From assembly GCA_900539695.1 (NCBI GenBank), contig UQDG01000012.1, positions 1 through 64,000 on the forward strand: DNA of 64,000 nt, written 5' to 3'. Position numbers and translations under genes: made by a program. Positions 36,120 to 43,238 of this stretch are shown in pieces (positions within the stretch are counted from its first letter, which is position 1; each line of letters starts with the position of its first letter). A model generated the notes under the pieces. That model saw only the letters and a program-made list of their open reading frames with translations. It had not been told where the DNA came from and searched no databases. This DNA comes from an uncultured Oscillospiraceae bacterium. Lineage in GTDB: Bacteria; Bacillota; Clostridia; Oscillospirales; Ruminococcaceae.

Positions 36120-37619
36120 TCACAGGCAGCTCTTGTAAGCAGCCAGAGCGCCCTGCTCGCGGATCATGGTCAGGTTCTTAACGGTAGCTTCCTCGAAGCC
36201 GGCGACCTTGGTCAGGTCCTGGCCCCACATCTGCTCGTTGGTCATGACGGCGTGGACCAGGGTCGGGATGTCGTCGTTCTTGTGCTCGTTGTAGAATTCC
36301 AGAGCCCAGCGATCATCGGAGACGGTGTACTCGTTGCCCTTGGCGCGCTTGCAGACCAGTCCTTTGTCGGTCAAGCCCTGGACATCGTTGCTGTAGAAGG
36401 CAATGTAAGCAGCGAAGCTCATGGTCAGGCAGGTGGGCAGCTTGCCGTTCTTCTCGATGTACTCGAGGAAGGAAGGCATGTTGCGGGCACGCCACTTGGA
36501 GGTGGAGTTCAGGGAGATGCTCATCAGCTCATGGTTGACGAACGGGTTGTTGAAGCGGTCCTCCACAGCAGCGGCGAACTTCTTGCAGTCGTCCTGATCC
36601 AGGGGCAGGATGGGCACGACCTCATCCAGTAGCATCTTGTTCATGTAGCCCAGGATGGTGTCGTCATGCATGCAGTCGCGCACGATGTCGTAGCCGGCCA
36701 GGTATGCGCCCAGAACAAAGCCGGTGTGGGCGCCGTTCAGGATACGGACCTTGCGCTTCTTGTACGGGCTCATATCGGGGGTAACGAAGACATGATCCTC
36801 GAGGCCAGCCTTGCGGAAGGGCAGAACGTCGTTCAGCTTGGTGTCACCCTCGATGACCCAGACGCCAAAGACCTCACCGACATCCAGCAGCGGGTCAGCA
36901 TAGCCGTGCTTGGCTTCCAGTTCAGCAACTTCCTTCTGGTCGCGGATGCGGCCGGGAACGATGCGGTCGACCAGAGAGCCGCAGAAGGTGCAGTCCTCGT
37001 TGACGTACTTCTTGAAGCCGTCCTCCAAGCCCCACTGCTCGATGTACTGGTTAACACACTTCAGCAGTTCCTTGCCGTTGTTGTCGATCAGCTCGCAGGC
37101 CAGCATGATGATGCCCTTCTTGCCTGCCTTATAGCGGTGATACAGCACCTGGGTCAGCTTGCCGGGGAAGCTGGATGCGGGAACGTCCTCCAGCTTGCAG
37201 GCGGGATCATAGACGATGCCGGCCTCGGTGGTGTTGGAGACGATGATCTCGAGGTCGTCGCTGGCGGCAACGGCCATCATCTTGTCAAAATCCTCTTTCT
37301 CATACGGGTTCAGGCAGCGGGACACGCTGGAGATCACGCGCTTGTCATCGACCTTTTTGCCGTTTTCGCTGCCGCGCAGGTACAGGGTGTAGAGGCCCTC
37401 CTGCTCGTTGATCATCTTGGCCAGGCCGGGGGCGATGGGCTGGACCAGCACGCACTTGCCGTTCCAGTCAGCCTTCTCGTTGGCCAGGTCGAACCAGTAG
37501 TCAACGAAAGCGCGCAGGAAGTTGCCCTCACCGAACTGCAGGACCTTTTCGGGGGCATCTTTCAGGACATAACCGTCATAGCCGGACTTTTTCAGAACCT
37601 CGTAATTCAGAGTTTCCAT
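36120..37619 (-). CDS. uxaB: Tagaturonate reductase (altronate oxidoreductase)
   Basis: The 499-residue mannitol-dehydrogenase-family protein reduces D-tagaturonate to D-altronate with NADH, after UxaC and before UxaA. The N-terminal cofactor region has LQFGEGNFLRAFVDYW, and the catalytic region has the family segment RILNGAHTG, preceded by KKRKV. Length is normal. An AAGGAG site and a promoter lie upstream, divergent from uxaC. Confidence 0.95.
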   Translation of the reverse strand: METLNYEVLKKSGYDGYVLKDAPEKVLQFGEGNFLRAFVDYWFDLANEKADWNGKCVLVQPIAPGLAKMINEQEGLYTLYLRGSENGKKVDDKRVISSVSRCLNPYEKEDFDKMMAVAASDDLEIIVSNTTEAGIVYDPACKLEDVPASSFPGKLTQVLYHRYKAGKKGIIMLACELIDNNGKELLKCVNQYIEQWGLEDGFKKYVNEDCTFCGSLVDRIVPGRIRDQKEVAELEAKHGYADPLLDVGEVFGVWVIEGDTKLNDVLPFRKAGLEDHVFVTPDMSPYKKRKVRILNGAHTGFVLGAYLAGYDIVRDCMHDDTILGYMNKMLLDEVVPILPLDQDDCKKFAAAVEDRFNNPFVNHELMSISLNSTSKWRARNMPSFLEYIEKNGKLPTCLTMSFAAYIAFYSNDVQGLTDKGLVCKRAKGNEYTVSDDRWALEFYNEHKNDDIPTLVHAVMTNEQMWGQDLTKVAGFEEATVKNLTMIREQGALAAYKSCL

Positions 37620-37681
37620 ATTGCTTTCTCCTTATCACTTCATAGTTTCAGCGTGCGCACCGCACGCCTTGCTTAATTATC

Positions 37682-37710
37682 ATTTTAGAGTCTTTCCCGC
37701 CTGCCGTCAA
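37682..37710 (-). promoter_or_regulatory. Promoter of uxaB
   Basis: Minus-strand TTGACG (37705-37710), 17-bp spacer, TAAAAT (37682-37687). Confidence 0.7.
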
Positions 37711-37848
37711 GGTTCTTTTCGGGATTCTTTTTCAGCAAATCGCACATATTTTGCAAGTTATTTTTTTATCTATGTTCCTTTAGCACCCTGCACAGCTTCA
37801 CCTTGCAAAATTCAGCAATTTTGACGCGCATACCGCAATTTTTACAAC

Positions 37849-37877
37849 TTGTTGAATTGCTTTTCTTTATGTATAAT
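37849..37877 (+). promoter_or_regulatory. Promoter of uxaC
   Basis: TTGTTG (37849-37854), 17-bp spacer, TATAAT (37872-37877), about 120 bp before the start codon. Confidence 0.65.
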
Positions 37878-37997
37878 AATAGCAGAGTATGTGCTTTCGG
37901 CGTTAAAACCCTGTGCAAGTATCGTTCGCTTGCCAAAGGGCCGCGCCGGGGGCGCAGCCCGCCACAACCTATATTATCTGTAAGGAGCGTTTTGTAC

Positions 37998-39440
37998 ATG
38001 AAAGCTTTTATGGACAAGGACTTTCTGCTGGAGACCCCTACCGCCCAGCACCTGTATCACGACTATTCGGCCAAGCTGCCCATCGTAGACTATCACTGCC
38101 ACATTCCCCCGCAGGAGATCTACGAGAACCGCCGCTTTGAGAACATCGCCCAGGTGTGGCTGGGCGGCCATCAGGTCCTGGCCGATGGCTCTGACTACTA
38201 CTTTGGCGACCACTACAAGTGGCGCGTGATGCGTTCCAACGGCGTACCCGAGGAGTACATCACCGGCGACAAGCCCGACCGCGAGCGTTTCCAGAAGTTT
38301 GCCGAGGCCCTGCCCATGGCCATCGGCAACCCGATGTACACCTGGTGCCATCTGGAGCTGAAGAAGTACTTTGGCTACGAGGGCGTGCTGAACGGCGACA
38401 CCGCTGAGGAAGTTTGGAACCTGTGCAACGAGAAGCTGCAGAATGACCCGAAGCTGACTGTCCGCGGCCTGATCGAGCAGAGCAATGTTGCCATGGTCGG
38501 CACCACCGATGACCCCATCGATTCTCTGGAGTGGCACAAGAAAATCAAGGCTGACCCGTCTATCAAGGTCGTCGTGGCCCCCTCCTACCGCCCCGACAAG
38601 GTCCTGAACATCCGCAAGGAAGGCTTTGCCGATTACATCCACAAGCTGGAGAACGTGGTCGGCCGCAAGTTTGCCTGTGCCAACTGCGTTGTCAACGCTC
38701 TGGATGAGCGCCTGCAGTTCTTCGTAGAGATGGGCTGCCGCGCCTCTGACCACGGCCTGGATTACATCCCCTACGTGGATACCAACGCTGAGAAGGCTAC
38801 CGCTGCTTTCAAGAAGGCTATGGCCGGTGAGACCCTGACCCAGGAAGAGGGCGACGAGTACACCACCTACGTGCTGCTGGCCCTGGGCCGCCTGTACAAG
38901 AAGTACAACGTGGCTATGCAGCTGCACTACAGCTGCCTGCGCAACGTCAACGAGAAGATGTACCGCAAGCTCGGCCCCGATACCGGCTACGATATGATCG
39001 CCGTGACCGATTGCAGCGCTACCATCAGCAGCCTGCTGAGCAAGCTGACCGAGACCGACGAGTGCCCGAAGGTCATCCTGTACAGCCTGAACCCCGCCGA
39101 CTTCGACATGCTGGGCACCCTGATGGGACCCTTCCAGGATGACGAGATCCCCGGCAAGATCCAGCTGGGTTCCGCCTGGTGGTTCTGCGATACCGACGAC
39201 GGCATGTACCAGCAGATGAAGACCCTGGCTCGCCTGGGCCTGCTGGGCAACTTCATCGGTATGCTGACCGACAGCCGCAGCTTCCTGAGCTATACCCGCC
39301 ACGAGCTGTTCCGCCGCCTGATGTGCAACCTGATCGGCAGCTGGGTCGAGAACGGCCAGTACCCCAACGATGACAAGGCCCTGAAGCAGATCGTCGAGGG
39401 CATCAGCTACTACAACGCCAAGCGCTACTTCAACCTGTAA
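37998..39440 (+). CDS. uxaC: Glucuronate / galacturonate isomerase
   Basis: The 480-residue TIM-barrel enzyme converts D-glucuronate to fructuronate and D-galacturonate to tagaturonate. The N-terminal metal motif HCH (His33 and His35, in DYHCHIPP) and the C-terminal LTDSRSFLSYTRHELFRR are characteristic. The frame is open upstream to 37803, but the start at 37998 is chosen because it follows TAAGGAG and gives the family N-terminus. With uxaB and uxaA it makes the full route from galacturonate to 2-keto-3-deoxygluconate. Confidence 0.96.
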   Translation: MKAFMDKDFLLETPTAQHLYHDYSAKLPIVDYHCHIPPQEIYENRRFENIAQVWLGGHQVLADGSDYYFGDHYKWRVMRSNGVPEEYITGDKPDRERFQKFAEALPMAIGNPMYTWCHLELKKYFGYEGVLNGDTAEEVWNLCNEKLQNDPKLTVRGLIEQSNVAMVGTTDDPIDSLEWHKKIKADPSIKVVVAPSYRPDKVLNIRKEGFADYIHKLENVVGRKFACANCVVNALDERLQFFVEMGCRASDHGLDYIPYVDTNAEKATAAFKKAMAGETLTQEEGDEYTTYVLLALGRLYKKYNVAMQLHYSCLRNVNEKMYRKLGPDTGYDMIAVTDCSATISSLLSKLTETDECPKVILYSLNPADFDMLGTLMGPFQDDEIPGKIQLGSAWWFCDTDDGMYQQMKTLARLGLLGNFIGMLTDSRSFLSYTRHELFRRLMCNLIGSWVENGQYPNDDKALKQIVEGISYYNAKRYFNL

Positions 39441-39446
39441 TTTACG

Positions 39447-39494
39447 GGAGTTTCCCTCCTTTCTTGAAAGAAAGGAACCGAAAGAACTTTAAAC
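39447..39494. repeat. Small hairpin repeat, TTTCTTTGAAAAGAAAG family
   Basis: GAGTTTCCCTCCTTTC-TTGAAAGAAAGG... followed by AAAGAACTTTAA, a few bases after the uxaC stop codon; same class as the unit after kduD. Confidence 0.5.
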
Positions 39495-39507
39495 AAATAA
39501 AACAGCA

Positions 39508-39560
39508 AAATGCCCCTGCCTGGGGATGGTTCAAAACCAACCTGGGCAGGGGCGTTTTTT
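39508..39560. terminator. Intrinsic terminator between uxaC and the DUF5662 gene
   Basis: Nine-pair stem GCCCCTGCC/GGCAGGGGC (39512-39520 with 39545-39553) with a 24-nt internal part that can pair further, then GTTTTTT; it serves uxaC and, with the A-rich left side, the convergent gene. Confidence 0.8.
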
Positions 39561-40098
39561 ATTTCTTTTTGCCTAATAATTCTTTGCGGATATACGCAAA
39601 ACATGCATCCTCGCCCTCATCGCGCAGGATCAGCAGGCAGGTCTCCAGCTGCTTTCTTGTCTCGGGGTGCAGGATGTAATGGTCTTTGCTGTGGTCGTAG
39701 TATTCCCATGCAGCGGCATCTGTGTAGTTTTTGCCTTTGTAGTTTTTGCTGGCGGCAATGCGGTCACACACCATCTCAGCTACGTACTTTTCCGGCATGC
39801 GCATACCGGCCATGGCGTGGTCGCCGTCCGGTGCGTAGTCGATCCAGTATTCCAGATGGTGCTTATTGCGTCCCTTATGGTGCAGCCAGGCGGCGCTGTA
39901 GCCTTCTTTCTGGCGCTGGGCGTTGTTGGGGCTGCAGATCCCCTGCCAGTACTTGGCACCAGCCCAGAATTCCACCGGGGACAGCTTGCTTAAATCGTGG
40001 GTAAGGCCCTGCCAGTACAGCCCGCAGCGGAAGCAGTTTTGCATCACCAGCATTTTGTGGTGGTGGATCGTTTTGTAATGTTTAATGGGATGCCACAA
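39559..40098 (-). CDS. DUF5662 family protein
   Basis: The 179-residue protein is rich in His, Trp and Tyr, with THDLSKLS near the N-terminus and HHKGRNKHHLEYW in the middle, which look like metal ligands of an HD-like helical fold. It matches what I know as the DUF5662 family; function is not established. The start is TTG at 40098, the only start with a good ribosome binding site (GGAGGAG, 8 bp spacing), and it overlaps the end of the preceding membrane-protein gene by 17 bp, so it is probably coupled to it. Confidence 0.75.
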   Translation of the reverse strand: MWHPIKHYKTIHHHKMLVMQNCFRCGLYWQGLTHDLSKLSPVEFWAGAKYWQGICSPNNAQRQKEGYSAAWLHHKGRNKHHLEYWIDYAPDGDHAMAGMRMPEKYVAEMVCDRIAASKNYKGKNYTDAAAWEYYDHSKDHYILHPETRKQLETCLLILRDEGEDACFAYIRKELLGKKK

Positions 40099-41416
40099 GG
40101 TCAGGTCTCCTCCTGAACAGCAAAGATACGATTTCTTTTGTCATGACCACCAGTGCCAGGCAGCTGACCGGCACCAGCGCAAAGTGCCACAGCATCGGCA
40201 CCAGATGGGTATGTATGGCGGCGTGGGCCTTGGAAAGCACCATCCACGATACCGGCGCGGCCAAGCTCAGCACCCAGGCCGTGGCCAGCGGGGCCAGTTT
40301 GGCCGGCTGCCCGCGGCGGGCCAGCAGTACGGCGCAGAGGATGCCCTCTGCCAGCACCGCAGCCAGCAGCGGCAGCAGCGTAATCGTCACAGGGCCGAAC
40401 TGCAAAAGAGGCTCCTTGTTTTCCACAAAATAGAGGTGCAGCACCTCCGGGATGGTGACGGCGCGCACAGCGTTATCGCTGACGCTGACGCGGCTGGTGA
40501 CAGCCTGGGTCATGCTGGCGAAAGCCTCGGCGGCGGTGCCGAAATACTGCACCTCCTGCCAGAACCACAGCCCCAGTGCCGCGGCCATGCCGCCCAGTGC
40601 CGCTGCGCCGGTGCCTACCGTGCGGCCCAGCCAGCGGCGGGCGGCGGGCAGGTTTCGGTCAACGCAAAGGGATTGCATGAGTGCGCAGCAAAGCGGGATC
40701 TCGCACAAAATCAAAAAGGTGGAGACAAACTCAAACCCGCACATGCAGCGGATGAGTACCGCCAGCGCCACCAGCCCAAAGCACCAGCCGGACGTGCGGC
40801 CTTTGCGCACGGTAACGCGGCAAAGCAGCAGCGACGCCAGCACCGGCAGCAGCCAGGTCCACAGGCACCAGTACAGGTCTTTCATACCCCGCTGGGGCCA
40901 GGGGGCAAACACAACGGCCAACACCCAGACCAGCGCAGCCGCCGGGCCTGCCTGCCGCCAGGCAGCCAGCGCCAGCAGCAGCTCGGCTGCGTAAAACAGG
41001 ATGCAGTTTACGGTGTACAGCCAGGTCTCCCGCGTCTCGCCGCTGGGCTGTACCAGACGAAACGCGCGGTTAAGCAGCCCGAATGCCCAGCCCTGCAGGC
41101 CGGATTGGTGGGTGTAGGCCTGGAAATCCTCGGCGTTGACCGGCGTGTTTTCCCGGAACCAGGTGCGGTTCTGGCCGTCGCTCCACTCCTGGGTATACAC
41201 CCCCATAAAGCCGCCGGGGGCGGATTGGTGGTTTTCCATCTGGAGCATCCGGCCAAACACCAACGGCTGGGAACCGGTATCCCAAAAGCCGGTGGCGTAG
41301 GTGCTGGCGTTCTGCCGCCAGTGGGTCAGCAGCGACGCCAGCAGCACCACCGCCAGCAAGGTAAGCACCCGCCGCAGCCAAACCGGCAGGCGGGTAAACG
41401 GTTGATGAATCGGCAT
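40082..41416 (-). CDS. Polytopic membrane protein of unknown function
   Basis: The 444-residue protein has an N-terminal membrane helix (about 13-30), an outside region of about 85 residues (with GFWDTGSQPLVFGRM and TYATG), then about nine further hydrophobic helices. The layout, one helix, a loop and a polytopic body, is like GT-C glycosyltransferases or glycan polymerases, but I see no diagnostic motif and do not assign a function. It overlaps the following DUF5662 gene. Confidence 0.75.
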   Translation of the reverse strand: MPIHQPFTRLPVWLRRVLTLLAVVLLASLLTHWRQNASTYATGFWDTGSQPLVFGRMLQMENHQSAPGGFMGVYTQEWSDGQNRTWFRENTPVNAEDFQAYTHQSGLQGWAFGLLNRAFRLVQPSGETRETWLYTVNCILFYAAELLLALAAWRQAGPAAALVWVLAVVFAPWPQRGMKDLYWCLWTWLLPVLASLLLCRVTVRKGRTSGWCFGLVALAVLIRCMCGFEFVSTFLILCEIPLCCALMQSLCVDRNLPAARRWLGRTVGTGAAALGGMAAALGLWFWQEVQYFGTAAEAFASMTQAVTSRVSVSDNAVRAVTIPEVLHLYFVENKEPLLQFGPVTITLLPLLAAVLAEGILCAVLLARRGQPAKLAPLATAWVLSLAAPVSWMVLSKAHAAIHTHLVPMLWHFALVPVSCLALVVMTKEIVSLLFRRRPDLVASH

Positions 41417-41462
41417 AAATTGAAAGTTCCTTAAATCTTTGCTTTAGCGTATCTCTAAAAGT

Positions 41463-41522
41463 CTCCCTCTGCGAGACAGACTCCCCCGGTACGGGGGAGA
41501 TGGCGCAAAGCGCCAGAGGGGG
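41463..41522. repeat. Three-way-junction repeat, unit A, copy 1
   Basis: The 60-bp unit has an outer stem CCCTCTG/CAGAGGG that encloses two hairpins: CTCCCCC-GGTAC-GGGGGAG and TGGCG-CAAAG-CGCCA. A second copy at 55393-55452 keeps the same structure with a paired change in the second hairpin. It lies upstream of the membrane-protein gene and downstream of the beta-CASP gene. Confidence 0.75.
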
Positions 41523-41546
41523 CCAAAGATGCACGGCTCACATATT

Positions 41547-43169
41547 TTATCTATCCCACTTATCGCACAAGCTGGCGATCTGGCTGGCGAACTTGGCCAG
41601 GTCCTTGTTAGCGCCGCCCTGGTTGTGGCGGATGACTTCCATCAAACGCTGGCCCATATTGACCAGGCGGTCGTAAGCAGCGCTGGTGCGCACATTGGCT
41701 TCGGTGCGGGTCTTGACGATTTTTTGCGTGTTCCCGGTCTCGGCGCAGGCGGCGCGGCCATCGCTGACGATCCAGACAGCGCCGTTGTAGGGCGCGTCGG
41801 CCTCGTAGCCTTCAGCCCGCAGCTTTTCGGCCCAGTGGGCGGCCACGGCATCCTCGCCATGGTTGACAAAGACGAACTTCGGCTTTTCGTCAAAGGCGTG
41901 CAGCCAGGCGGCCAGGCCGTCCTTGTCGGCGTGGCCGGAAAGCCCGCTCAGCTGCCGGATGCTCGCCTTGACCTGCACCGGCTCGCCAAACAGCTTGACT
42001 TCCTGCGCGCCGTTGACCAGCGCGTTGCCCAGCGTGCCGGGGCTTTGGTAGCCCACGAACAGCACGGTGCACTCCGGCCGCCAAAGGTTATACTTTAAAT
42101 GGTGGCGGATGCGGCCCGCGTCGCACATGCCCGCCGCCGAGATGATGACCTTCGGCACAGGGTCGCCGTTGATGGCCATGGATTCTTCCTTGGTCTCGCT
42201 GATGTGCAGGCCGGGGAACTGCAGCGGGTTCCGGCCTGCCTGCACCAGGGCCAGGGCTTCCTCGTCATAGCACTCGCTGAAATTCTCGCGGAAGATAGTG
42301 GTGGACTTGCTGGCCAGCGGACTATCCACATACACCGGGAAATTGCCGTGGCCGGTCACGCGGCCCTCGGCCTTGATCTGCCGCAGAAAATACAGCAGTT
42401 CCTGGGTGCGGCCCACCGCAAAGCTGGGGATGACCACGTTACCGCCCTTATCAAAGGTAGATTGCAGCACGTCAGTCAACTCGCCCAGGTAGTCCGGCTT
42501 GGGGCCGTGGCTGCGGTCGCCGTAGGTGGACTCCATAATCAAGTAGTCAGCGTGGCCGGGGTTGGCGGGGTCCTTGATGAGCGGCTGGTGGGTGTTGCCA
42601 ATATCGCCGGAGAAAACGATGATCTCCGGCTGCTTGCCCGGTTCGGTCACGCGCAGCGAGATGGAGGCGCTGCCCAGCAGGTGGCCTACATCGGTAAAGC
42701 GCATCTCGATTTTACCCGTTGGTCCATCAAACAGGTTTTGCCAGGTCTCATAGGGGCAGGGCACGAACTGCTGCATGACCTTCTCGGCATCCTCGACGGT
42801 ATAATCGGGTTCGACCATATCGGCACCACTGCGCATGGCCTTACGGTTTTTCCACTCAGCCTCCTGCTCCTGGATATGGGCCGAGTCCTCCAGCATGATG
42901 GCACAGAGGTCGCGGGTGGCGTCGGTGGTGTAAATGGGGCCGCGGTAGCCGTTTTTGTACAGGTACGGGATGCGGCCCGAGTGGTCGATGTGAGCGTGAG
43001 TCAGCAGCAGAGCTTCGTAGGTGCCGGGGGCATAGGGCAGGTCGGCGTTTTCGTAGACGTCGCGGCCCTGCTCCATGCCGCAGTCGATCAGGATACGATG
43101 TCCTGCAGCTTCCAGCTGGGTACAGCTGCCCGTAACCTCACGGTCAGCGCCTAAAAAGGTAAGCTTCAT
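41547..43169 (-). CDS. MBL-fold / beta-CASP metallohydrolase (RNA hydrolase type)
   Basis: The 540-residue protein has a metallo-beta-lactamase domain with the zinc motif THAHIDH (His58, His60, Asp62, His63), FTDVGHLLGSA, FSGDIGN, a beta-CASP insert, and the RNA-specificity segment HADKDGL (LSGHADKDG). Relatives are CPSF-73-like RNA nucleases. It is about 100 residues longer than the YSH1-type bacterial members, with the extra part at the C-terminus. It is probably a cytoplasmic ribonuclease. A GGGGAGG site precedes the start. Confidence 0.9.
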   Translation of the reverse strand: MKLTFLGADREVTGSCTQLEAAGHRILIDCGMEQGRDVYENADLPYAPGTYEALLLTHAHIDHSGRIPYLYKNGYRGPIYTTDATRDLCAIMLEDSAHIQEQEAEWKNRKAMRSGADMVEPDYTVEDAEKVMQQFVPCPYETWQNLFDGPTGKIEMRFTDVGHLLGSASISLRVTEPGKQPEIIVFSGDIGNTHQPLIKDPANPGHADYLIMESTYGDRSHGPKPDYLGELTDVLQSTFDKGGNVVIPSFAVGRTQELLYFLRQIKAEGRVTGHGNFPVYVDSPLASKSTTIFRENFSECYDEEALALVQAGRNPLQFPGLHISETKEESMAINGDPVPKVIISAAGMCDAGRIRHHLKYNLWRPECTVLFVGYQSPGTLGNALVNGAQEVKLFGEPVQVKASIRQLSGLSGHADKDGLAAWLHAFDEKPKFVFVNHGEDAVAAHWAEKLRAEGYEADAPYNGAVWIVSDGRAACAETGNTQKIVKTRTEANVRTSAAYDRLVNMGQRLMEVIRHNQGGANKDLAKFASQIASLCDKWDR

Positions 43170-43238
43170 AGAATACGCCTCCCCATAGAAAATCGTTTAG
43201 ATTCTTCTACGATCAAATTTTACGGCTCGCTGCCGTTT

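Larger units (their letters stand above)
37620..37997. other. Divergent regulatory region between uxaB and uxaC
   Basis: This 378-bp region holds no gene. It contains the minus-strand uxaB promoter (37682-37710) and the plus-strand uxaC promoter (37849-37877), which leaves about 140 bp between the -35 boxes for regulator binding. No clear long operator palindrome was found. Confidence 0.6.

Noticed and set aside
43213..43236. Possible terminator ACGGC-TCGCT-GCCGT-TTTT after the GH25 fusion gene
   Set aside because: The T run is on the plus strand and no plus-strand gene ends here; for the minus-strand gene the run after the stem is A-rich, so it is weak.
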